NCBI GenBank assembly: GCA_014379275.1
Contig: JACMMA010000133.1
Span: forward strand, 1-11,789
DNA from: Armatimonadota bacterium
GTDB lineage: Bacteria > Armatimonadota > Armatimonadia > Armatimonadales > Armatimonadaceae
Direction of reading: 5' to 3'
DNA: 11,789 nucleotides
A model generated the notes under the pieces. The model made no database searches and was not told where the DNA came from. It was given only the letters and a program-made list of their open reading frames with translations. This document shows positions 6,265-11,789 of the stretch, piece by piece; positions within the stretch are counted from its first letter, which is position 1, and each line of letters opens with the position of its first letter. The position numbers and the translations under genes were made by a program.

Positions 6265-7368
6265 ATGAAACCTTCCATCGCCCTTCTTTCCGGGAATGTC
6301 CCGCCCGTCGTCTGCGGAATCGGCGATTATTCGACCCGCCTTGCGGAAGAACTGCGAAAAATCGGCTATCCCGTCCGGCTATATTCACGCGAGCAGGGTG
6401 TTGTTCCGGAAACCGACACCGTTCGTACCCCCGCGCCGCGACTCGACAAGGCCGGGATCACTGTGTTCCTTGCCCGGCTAACAGAGGACCGCCCCGGTGT
6501 CCTTCATCTGCAGTACGAAGTCGATTCGTACGATAACAACGGGCTCGCCCTGTTTCGGCTCGCCGTCGGTGCCCGCAGGATCGGCGCATCGCTTGTCACG
6601 ACGTTCCACGCGCTGGACGGTCCGCGTCTCTGGGGAAGGTTTCACCGACTTGCACTGATCGCCGGACTGATCGGGAGTCGTGATATCGTGGTCTGCTCGA
6701 AGCGTCAGCACGATGCCCTGGCGAAATTACCCGGTGTCGGGGCGAAAACACATTTGATTCCGGTCGGTAGTACCGTTCCGGTAACAGGGAAGCGTTCGAT
6801 ACGCGCTCCCGGGGAACCACTCCATCTCGTTTACTTCGGGTTCGTCTGGCGCGGGCGCAACCTCGAAACGTGTGTTCGCGCCCTTGCCGCCGTGAACGAA
6901 CAGACGGCGGCGGTTCTGACCATTGCGGGCGCCATCAAGGACGACTCGTATCGCCGCGAGGTGGAATCGTTGACGGAATCACTGGGGGTTCGGGATAAAG
7001 TGACCTTTACCGGCGACATACCCGCCGCCGCGCTTTCGCAAATCCTGACCGACGCAGACATTGCCCTGCTCCCGTTTGCCAGCGGTGTTTCTACCGGGCG
7101 GAGCACCTTCGTCGCCACGCTCGAACACGGCTTGCCCGCGGTAACGATGGCGACGCCGGGTAACCGGATACCGGAGTTCGTTAACGGGGAAAATATGCTA
7201 TATGTTTCGCCTGCCGATACAGACGGATTCATCCGAGAGACACTTCGCCTTGCGACCGACACCGCGCTCCGGCGCTCCATCGCCGACAACACGGCAACCC
7301 TCGCCCGGCATTTTTCGTGGCAGGAGATAGCACAAAAGACCGCGAACCTGCCGTCATATCGTGGGTGA
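6265..7368 (+). CDS. GT-B glycosyltransferase, family 4-like
   Basis: This 367-residue protein is a cytoplasmic GT4-type glycosyltransferase that would move a sugar from a nucleotide-sugar donor to an unknown acceptor. The N-terminal domain opens with the usual beta-strand and loop (IALLSGNVPPVVCGIGDYSTRLAEEL, read as residues 5-14 and 15-30) and has HLQYE (81-85) and VTTFHALDGP (111-120). The C-terminal Rossmann domain starts near LHLVYFGFVWRGRNLE (186-201), with VTFTGDIP (246-253), DIALLPFASGVSTGRSTF (265-282) and a donor-site stretch with E287 and PGNRIPEFV. The open frame extends upstream to 6130, but the first 45 codons have no family resemblance, so the ATG at 6265 is chosen; no Shine-Dalgarno sequence is visible. 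It is followed by a second glycosyltransferase, which suggests a shared role in surface glycan or glycolipid synthesis. Confidence 0.85.
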   Translation: MKPSIALLSGNVPPVVCGIGDYSTRLAEELRKIGYPVRLYSREQGVVPETDTVRTPAPRLDKAGITVFLARLTEDRPGVLHLQYEVDSYDNNGLALFRLAVGARRIGASLVTTFHALDGPRLWGRFHRLALIAGLIGSRDIVVCSKRQHDALAKLPGVGAKTHLIPVGSTVPVTGKRSIRAPGEPLHLVYFGFVWRGRNLETCVRALAAVNEQTAAVLTIAGAIKDDSYRREVESLTESLGVRDKVTFTGDIPAAALSQILTDADIALLPFASGVSTGRSTFVATLEHGLPAVTMATPGNRIPEFVNGENMLYVSPADTDGFIRETLRLATDTALRRSIADNTATLARHFSWQEIAQKTANLPSYRG

Positions 7369-7459
7369 TGGCATGACTGGGCGGCTAGGTGTTTATAGGT
7401 TCCCGCCTCCCGTGCCAATCGCGCTAACGATTCGGCGAACGTCAACAACCCGATCTCCC

Positions 7460-8554
7460 ATGTCTTCCTTGATTCTCCCTTCCATCCCCGAAACACTTTT
7501 CGAGGCGTCCGCCCCGCGCCGGGATTTCCTAATGCTTGCCGAAACCCTTGGCGGTTCGCTCCTTTATCCCGTGAACCGCGATGCGGACTCGCTCCTGTCC
7601 CGCCTGGAGAAACGCACCGCCACCGATGTCCGGCAAGCATTTGCTGCCTTGAAACGGCGCCGTTCGGTTTCCGTCTATGTTTCTTTGTCCGAAAAAGTCG
7701 GGATTCCCCTCGCGTTGCTCCTGCCGAAAAGCCGCCACGACCGTCCCGCGCATATCCTGGTAGGGCACCGTCTAACGTCGCCCAACAAACGCCAATTGCA
7801 GGAACGTACCGGATATCTGCACCGCTTCGACCGCGTCATCGTTCTGGCGACCACACAATCGTTGTATCTCACGCAGGAAGCCCGGTATCCCGCGCACCGA
7901 GTTACGTTTGTTTTTGACTCTGTGGACACGAAGTTCTGGTTTGGTAGCACGCCGCCTTTCGGCCCCCCGGCCCCCCCAGAATTGGGGGCCGGGGGGCCGA
8001 AAGGCGGCTACCTGCTCGCGGTCGGTCGAGAACGGCGCGACTATGAGACCCTTGCGAGCGCCGTACGACAACTGCCCGATCTGGGAGCGGTTGTGGTCGC
8101 CTCGTCGCCGTGGTCGCGCGCGACCACGGCGATAATCCCGGGTGAGATTCCGCCGAATATGACTCTCCGCAAGAATCTGTCGCCTGTGGAGTTGCGCGGC
8201 CTGTACGCCGATGCGTCGCTGGTAGTGGTGCCGCTACTGGCGGGAACCGACTATGCGGCGGGCGTGAACGCGTGCCTGGAAGCGATGGCGATGGCGAAAC
8301 CGGTCCTCGCAACGGCGACGCCGGGACTCGCGAACTACTGCCGCGGCGATTCCGGTGAGGAATTACTCGCTACGGTCCCTGCGGGTGAGCCGGTGGGGCA
8401 ACTGCGCGCGGCGATCGAATCGCTGTTCGCCGACCCGACCCGTTGTACGCGACTCGCACGCGCCGGTCGGCAGTTCGCGGAACAGAAGGCGAACGTGGAC
8501 ACTTACGTGGCGAGTATCGCGAGCGTGGTTCAAGATTCTTTGACGGAACGCTAG
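7460..8554 (+). CDS. GT-B glycosyltransferase with in-frame palindromic insert
   Basis: This 364-residue protein has a divergent N-terminal domain (1-150) and a clear GT-B C-terminal domain: YLLAVGRERRDYETL (184-198), NMTLRKNLSPVELRGLYADA (233-252), and a donor site with GVNACLEAMAMAKPVLATAT (268-287, likely catalytic/donor Glu273). In GT4 enzymes the linker after VDTKFW (155-160) leads directly into the C-terminal strand. Here residues 164-183 (TPPFGPPAPPELGAGGPKGG) are encoded by the 58-bp palindrome at 7951-8008 and look like an insertion tolerated at the inter-domain linker. A second perfect palindrome encodes about residues 216-225. The frame is open back to 7361, overlapping the preceding stop, with another ATG at 7373. 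I chose 7460 because similarity-like sequence (LPSIPETLFEAS) begins there. It is likely co-transcribed with the upstream glycosyltransferase. Donor and acceptor are unknown. Confidence 0.8.
   Translation: MSSLILPSIPETLFEASAPRRDFLMLAETLGGSLLYPVNRDADSLLSRLEKRTATDVRQAFAALKRRRSVSVYVSLSEKVGIPLALLLPKSRHDRPAHILVGHRLTSPNKRQLQERTGYLHRFDRVIVLATTQSLYLTQEARYPAHRVTFVFDSVDTKFWFGSTPPFGPPAPPELGAGGPKGGYLLAVGRERRDYETLASAVRQLPDLGAVVVASSPWSRATTAIIPGEIPPNMTLRKNLSPVELRGLYADASLVVVPLLAGTDYAAGVNACLEAMAMAKPVLATATPGLANYCRGDSGEELLATVPAGEPVGQLRAAIESLFADPTRCTRLARAGRQFAEQKANVDTYVASIASVVQDSLTER
7951..8008. repeat. 58-bp near-perfect palindrome inside a glycosyltransferase gene
   Basis: Two perfect 25-bp arms (7951-7975 and 7984-8008) flank an 8-nt centre, CCAGAATT. 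The central core (GGCCCCCCCAGAATTGGGGG and onward) aligns with the right arm of the element at 3099-3239 (GGCTCCCCCAGGATTGGGGG) with few differences, so the two belong to one repeat family. It is read through in frame, adding Pro/Gly-rich residues. Weak outer complementarity (GGTAGC 7943-7948 with GCTACC 8007-8012) could lengthen the hairpin. Confidence 0.88.
8105..8132. repeat. Perfect 28-bp palindrome within the second glycosyltransferase gene
   Basis: TCGCCGTGGTCGCG at 8105-8118 is followed with no spacer by its exact reverse complement at 8119-8132. It lies 97 bp after the 58-bp palindrome and differs from it in sequence. It codes for the SSPWSRATTA region, where GT4 enzymes often have a variable loop. 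It may be a second inserted element, a protein-binding site or chance. Confidence 0.7.
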
Positions 8555-8663
8555 GGCGGCTTTAGCACGGGCTTTTTCGTAGCGATATGTTCGTCGTGTG
8601 GCAAAAAATCGATATGTCGGTGTAAGCAGTTATGCGCTCTAGCAGTGGCGCGGGAGGGACGCG

Positions 8664-9257
8664 ATGGGTAGGGGAAGAGTGATTGTGTTGAATGGTCCGT
8701 CTAGCGCAGGGAAAAGCACGTCCTGCACTGCGCTACAGAAAACGCTGGGCGAATATTGGTGGCATGTCCAGATGGACGCGTTCACTACCATGCAACCGAC
8801 GTGGATTATGCCGGAGCCTGCCCCCGGCGAAAGACTACACCCGTCGTGGAATCCCGACGTTCGGCTCGCGGGCTTCCTATCGGGCTGGTATCAATGTATT
8901 CGCGCACTTGCCCTGAGCGGTAACAATGTAATCGCCGACGCCGGATTCCTGAAGGTCGAATGGTTACTCGAACAGATTGACGCCCTAGAAGGGATCGAGT
9001 CGCTCTATGTCGGCGTACACTGCCCGCTGGAGGAAGTCGAGCGTCGCGAACTCGCCCGTGGCGACCGGCAACCGGGTTACGCGCGTTCCCAGTATGACCT
9101 CGTGCACAAGCACGGTCCGTATGACGTGGAAGTGGACACGTCGATTCTGGGACCGGACGAGGTCGCTCTGGTGATCAAAAACGCACTCGCCGCGCCACCG
9201 CGCCCCTCCGCTTTCGCCCGCATTCTTGAACGGCACCGCCTCGCGGGCGGCACGTAA
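8664..9257 (+). CDS. Chloramphenicol phosphotransferase-like P-loop kinase
   Basis: This 197-residue cytoplasmic protein resembles the CPT-like family (PF07931). It has a Walker A loop GPSSAGKS (11-18) after a VIVLN strand, and a MDAF segment whose Asp38 corresponds to the catalytic Asp37 of Streptomyces venezuelae chloramphenicol phosphotransferase. NVIADAGFL (88-96) precedes YVGVHCPLEEVERRELARGD (115-134), which holds the arginine-rich lid, and the family end VHKHGPYDVEVDTS follows. The true CPT phosphorylates the 3'-hydroxyl of chloramphenicol with ATP. Most homologs are uncharacterised small-molecule kinases, so antibiotic resistance should not be assumed. The ATG at 8664 is supported by GGGAGGG 5 nt upstream, the strongest ribosome-binding site in the window. 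The gene stands alone after a gap of about 110 bp and converges on the ADP-ribosylglycohydrolase gene. Confidence 0.85.
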   Translation: MGRGRVIVLNGPSSAGKSTSCTALQKTLGEYWWHVQMDAFTTMQPTWIMPEPAPGERLHPSWNPDVRLAGFLSGWYQCIRALALSGNNVIADAGFLKVEWLLEQIDALEGIESLYVGVHCPLEEVERRELARGDRQPGYARSQYDLVHKHGPYDVEVDTSILGPDEVALVIKNALAAPPRPSAFARILERHRLAGGT

Positions 9258-9258
9258 C

Positions 9259-9274
9259 GGACACTTCAGTGTCC
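9259..9274. terminator. Hairpin at the convergent junction of kinase and ADP-ribosylglycohydrolase genes
   Basis: GGACAC (9259-9264), loop TTCA, GTGTCC (9269-9274) forms a 6-bp stem. It starts 1 nt after the kinase stop codon and contains the stop codon of the opposite gene (9266-9268). No U-run follows on either strand, so it is a weak candidate bidirectional terminator. Confidence 0.35.
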
Positions 9275-10369
9275 ATAGGGGGGCAAAAGTCGGCGAAAGC
9301 CGTGCGTTAAAACCACTACGGCGAAAAGCGCATTGCGAAAAAGGGCGAAGAGATAGGGAACAGGCTCCACCGTTTGTGACACGCCCACCAGCCATGCACC
9401 CGCAAAATCGTCGCTTCGCCCGCCGATGTTCGCCAATACTCCGGTCGGTTCGTAGATGCCATGCCGCCATTCTTCCGGGATGCCCTCGGTGCCGACGGAC
9501 GCCCCGACAATTCCGCCCGTTATCGCCGCAATCGTATCCGTATCGCCCCCGCAGGCGATAGCACTTCGCACCGCGCGGCGAAAATCGGCGGGATGCGAAA
9601 GCGCGGCGTGGAGCGCGACGGGGATGGTCTGGTTGATGTAACCGGAAACGCCAGCAGGGAAGTGTTCCGCGGCGAACGTTTCGGTGGGTTGTTCGTGCCA
9701 CAGGCTGTCGAGGATTCGCCGCAACCATTGCTGCAACTCTTCCGCGCCCGATTCAGGCAACATACCGGCAACTTCGGCGAGAACGATGCCAGGAGTCACC
9801 TCCCCACGCGCGAAGCAACGGGCACAGATTGCGACCGCTAATGCCCCGTATTCGGCCTTGGGGTCGGTATGCGTCAGGCGAGACGAGCGGGAAACGAGGT
9901 CACGCAAACGGTCGCAGTTGTCGTCCCAGGCGCACGCGACGCCGATTATCGCCGCACGCATCGCCGGTCCGTTCCCTGCCGAAAATACGCCGGAGCGGGA
10001 CGGCGGGACGCCGAACACCAGTCGTACTCCGGCGCGCAGTGTCGCCAAACCGACACCCGCCGGAAGCGCGAGAGTCCACCGGCGCAACCCGCCCGCGAGT
10101 CGCCACGTGAACGCGTCTCCCTCACCCGCGGAAACCGCGAGTGCATCCCACACCAGGACGGTATGTTCCGTATCATCAGATACCATCCCGCGACCGGGGA
10201 TAAATCGGTACTCGTTCGGGACCCCACCGAACAGGGCGCGGATCCGTCGCGGCGATAACCCCTCGCAGGGCAGACCGAGCGCATCCCCGACCGCCGTTCC
10301 CCAAACGCCCCCGGCGACGGCACGGGCGAGCGTGGCTTTGCGGGCTTCCAAGCGGTTCATGGTGTGCAT
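9266..10369 (-). CDS. ADP-ribosylglycohydrolase family protein (DraG/ARH-like)
   Basis: This 367-residue protein fits the ADP-ribosylglycohydrolase family (PF03747), whose members remove ADP-ribose from proteins, nucleic acids or small molecules using two Mg2+ ions. Visible motifs are GGVWGTAVGDALGLPCEG (20-37), the metal motif SDDTEHT (64-70; D65, D66), SGVFSAGNGPAMRAA (126-140), THTDPKAEYGALAVA (166-180) and ACGGDTDTIAAITGGIVGA (272-290; D276 and D278 as metal ligands). All expected metal-binding acids are present, so it should be active. The natural substrate is unknown. An odd feature is the C-terminal hydrophobic segment at about 336-357 (VPYLFALFRNALFAVVVLTH), which could be a membrane anchor and is unusual for the family. 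An alternative ATG lies at 10360. It is divergent from gapA and converges on the CPT-like kinase. Confidence 0.9.
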   Translation of the reverse strand: MHTMNRLEARKATLARAVAGGVWGTAVGDALGLPCEGLSPRRIRALFGGVPNEYRFIPGRGMVSDDTEHTVLVWDALAVSAGEGDAFTWRLAGGLRRWTLALPAGVGLATLRAGVRLVFGVPPSRSGVFSAGNGPAMRAAIIGVACAWDDNCDRLRDLVSRSSRLTHTDPKAEYGALAVAICARCFARGEVTPGIVLAEVAGMLPESGAEELQQWLRRILDSLWHEQPTETFAAEHFPAGVSGYINQTIPVALHAALSHPADFRRAVRSAIACGGDTDTIAAITGGIVGASVGTEGIPEEWRHGIYEPTGVLANIGGRSDDFAGAWLVGVSQTVEPVPYLFALFRNALFAVVVLTHGFRRLLPPYGH

Positions 10370-10429
10370 ACAACAAGAAACGTGGCAGTTCGTGTTTCAG
10401 TTACGTTTTTTGCAAAGACTTGTTTTTGG

Positions 10430-10459
10430 TTGACGCATCGTTGTTTTCGGTGCTATCAT
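10430..10459 (+). promoter_or_regulatory. Sigma70-type promoter of gapA
   Basis: TTGACG (10430-10435), an 18-nt spacer and TATCAT (10454-10459) with an upstream TGC extended -10 make the best plus-strand promoter in the window. Transcription would start near 10466, giving a leader of about 125 nt before the gapA ATG. Confidence 0.65.
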
Positions 10460-10506
10460 CATATTTGGAAAAGACAGAGCGGAGGCGGGACGCTTCCTTT
10501 GCACCT

Positions 10507-10557
10507 GTTTGATTTCCGCTATTCAAACGATTAAAAACGCTGTTTTCCGGTGAAAAC
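10507..10557 (+). promoter_or_regulatory. Two hairpins in the gapA 5' leader
   Basis: GTTTGA (10507-10512) pairs with TCAAAC (10523-10528), and GTTTTC (10542-10547) pairs with GAAAAC (10552-10557) around a CGGT loop. The second ends 20 nt before the AAGGAG ribosome-binding site. They could affect mRNA stability or translation, but both stems are only 6 bp, so the function is uncertain. Confidence 0.3.
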
Positions 10558-10591
10558 GCAGGATAAATGGCACCCGCAAGGAGCAACTCTT

Positions 10592-11608
10592 ATGGCAGTA
10601 CGCGTCGGCATTAACGGTTTCGGACGTATCGGTCGTCTTACTTTTCGCGCTATTCAGGAAAAATACGGTGCGTCGGGTGAGGTGGAAGTGGTCGCGCTCA
10701 ACGATCTCACGGACGCCCATACGAACGCGCACCTTCTGAAGTATGATAGCAACTACGGTCCGTTCAAGGGCGACGTGTCCTACGAAGGCACCGACATCGT
10801 CGTCAACGGCAAAAAGATCCAGGTGTTCGCGGAGAAAGATCCGGGAGCGATCCAGTGGGGTTCGGAAGGCGTCGATGTGGTCGTGGAATCCACCGGGTTC
10901 TTCACCGACGCCACGAAGGCCGTCGCTCACAAGCGTGACTCGGTCAAGAAAGTCGTCATCTCCGCCCCGGCGAAGAACGAAGATTTGACTATCGTTCTGG
11001 GCGTCAACGACAACGTTTACGACCCGGCGAAGCACCACGTCATCTCGAACGCGTCCTGTACCACGAACGGTCTCGCCCCGATTGCGAAGATTCTGTTCGA
11101 AAAGTTCGGGATCGAAAAAGGTCTGCTGACCACGATCCATGCGTACACGAACTCCCAGCGCACGGTCGACACCGCCGCCAAGGACTTGCGCGACGCCCGC
11201 GCCGCCGCGCAAAACATTGTGCCGTCGTCCACCGGCGCGGCGCGTGCCGTCGGTCTGGTGATCCCGGAACTGCAAGGTAAGTTCACCGGCATGGCGTTCC
11301 GCGTCCCGACCCCGACCGTTTCGGTGGTCGACTTCACCGCGATCCTCGGGCGCGACGCCTCGCCCGCCGAGATCAACGCCGCGGTGAAAGAGTATGCCGA
11401 CGGACCGCTCAAGGGTATCGTCCGTTACAGCGATGAGGAACTGGTTTCCACCGACCTGAAGGGCGACACGCACTCGTCGATCTTCTCGGCGGTCGATACC
11501 ATCGGACTCGGCAACTTCGTCAAGGTCGTCGCCTGGTACGACAACGAGTGGGGCTACGCCAACCGCGTCGCCGACCTGCTCAAGTTCCTCGCCGATAAGG
11601 GTTTATAA
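10592..11608 (+). CDS. gapA: Glyceraldehyde-3-phosphate dehydrogenase, type I
   Basis: This 338-residue cytoplasmic enzyme would oxidise glyceraldehyde 3-phosphate to 1,3-bisphosphoglycerate with NAD+ and phosphate in glycolysis, or the reverse in gluconeogenesis. The N-terminal Rossmann motif is GINGFGRIGR (6-15), and LNDLTD (36-41) has Asp38, expected to bind the adenosine ribose and favour NAD. The catalytic Cys156 sits in SNASCTTNGLAP and His183 in TIHAYT. The family landmarks TGAARAVGLVIPEL, AFRVPTPTVSVVD and WYDNEWGYANRV are all present. The length is normal. The ATG at 10592 follows AAGGAG by 8 nt, so the 14 extra upstream in-frame codons are not used. The gene has its own promoter (10430-10459) and terminator (11619-11650), which points to a single-gene, highly expressed unit. 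Confidence 0.97.
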   Translation: MAVRVGINGFGRIGRLTFRAIQEKYGASGEVEVVALNDLTDAHTNAHLLKYDSNYGPFKGDVSYEGTDIVVNGKKIQVFAEKDPGAIQWGSEGVDVVVESTGFFTDATKAVAHKRDSVKKVVISAPAKNEDLTIVLGVNDNVYDPAKHHVISNASCTTNGLAPIAKILFEKFGIEKGLLTTIHAYTNSQRTVDTAAKDLRDARAAAQNIVPSSTGAARAVGLVIPELQGKFTGMAFRVPTPTVSVVDFTAILGRDASPAEINAAVKEYADGPLKGIVRYSDEELVSTDLKGDTHSSIFSAVDTIGLGNFVKVVAWYDNEWGYANRVADLLKFLADKGL

Positions 11609-11618
11609 AGAACTTACC

Positions 11619-11650
11619 GCCCACCCATTTGCGAATGGGTGGGCACTTTT
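11619..11650 (+). terminator. Intrinsic terminator of gapA
   Basis: An 11-bp perfect stem (GCCCACCCATT 11619-11629 with AATGGGTGGGC 11634-11644, loop TGCG) is followed by ACTTTT. It lies 10 nt after the gapA stop codon. Confidence 0.85.
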
Positions 11651-11663
11651 CTGAAAGTTGATC

Positions 11664-11789
11664 ATGACAGCAATTAAAGTTAGCCTATTGTTCGCAACCG
11701 CCATGACAGTTGTTGCGTCCTTCGTCGCACCTTGCCACGCCCAGGAGAGCATCCGCAGTACCGAGGCCGGCTTTACGTTGCCAGTGCCG
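11664..11789 (+). CDS. Secreted or periplasmic protein, N-terminal fragment
   Basis: The plus strand is open from the ATG at 11664 to the right edge, 42 codons with no stop. Residues 1-26 form a Sec-type signal peptide (MTAIKVSLLFATAMTVVASF, then APCHA|QE with cleavage expected after Ala26). The mature part seen so far (QESIRSTEAGFTLPVP) is too short to place in a family. The Cys at 24 is preceded by Pro, so it does not fit a lipobox. It begins 14 nt after the gapA terminator and has no strong Shine-Dalgarno sequence. Confidence 0.65.
   Translation, partial: MTAIKVSLLFATAMTVVASFVAPCHAQESIRSTEAGFTLPVP

Noticed and set aside
8555..8663. Terminator or promoter between the second glycosyltransferase and the CPT-like kinase
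   Set aside because: A T-run at 8573-8577 is present but no clear stem precedes it, and no convincing -35/-10 pair could be placed.
8664..9257. Antibiotic resistance gene
   Set aside because: The family resemblance is to CPT-like kinases in general. Nothing in the sequence shows chloramphenicol as substrate.
10523..11473. 316-codon minus-strand frame opposite gapA
   Set aside because: It is antisense to a fully conserved gapA. Its Asp/Arg/Val-rich composition is typical of a shadow frame.

Overview
The window looks like chromosomal DNA of an Armatimonadota bacterium or a close relative. This rests on the type IV prepilin at 5148-6020, with its FPVFAQAREKAR segment and C-terminal H-x9-DG motif, followed by a tiny lipoprotein, and on the GC-rich coding style. 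The phylum is inferred from family resemblance, not from a marker-gene search. No rRNA, tRNA, CRISPR array, transposase or phage gene was seen.

Layout from left to right. Positions 1-679 (minus) hold the 5' part of an exported beta-propeller (PD40/TolB-like) protein that leaves the window. A gene-poor stretch of about 540 bp follows. A YkgJ-type cysteine-cluster protein (1242-1736, minus) is divergent from a CBS/DUF1385 membrane protein (1816-3096, plus). A long GC-rich inverted repeat (3099-3239) separates the latter from an arginyl-tRNA synthetase-family gene (3261-4892, plus) whose HIGH and KMSKS signatures are both degenerate. A hairpin terminator divides it from a convergent prepilin-lipoprotein operon (6020 down to 4946, minus). 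Divergent from that are two GT-B glycosyltransferases in tandem (6265-7368 and 7460-8554, plus). The second carries an in-frame 58-bp palindrome related to the 3099-3239 repeat, plus a second perfect 28-bp palindrome. A chloramphenicol phosphotransferase-like kinase (8664-9257, plus) converges on an ADP-ribosylglycohydrolase (10369 down to 9266, minus), with a hairpin covering the junction. Divergent from the hydrolase is gapA (10592-11608, plus), with a good promoter, a hairpin-bearing leader and an intrinsic terminator. A secreted protein begins at 11664 and leaves the window.

The region is mostly housekeeping and cell-surface genes (glycolysis, pilin-like export, glycosylation) in short transcription units, not one pathway. 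The points most worth following are (1) the ArgRS paralog or divergent ArgRS with both signature motifs eroded, (2) a family of palindromic elements, one of which adds about 20 residues to a glycosyltransferase exactly at its inter-domain linker, and (3) -10 boxes lying so close to start codons that leaderless translation is likely for at least the argS-like gene.
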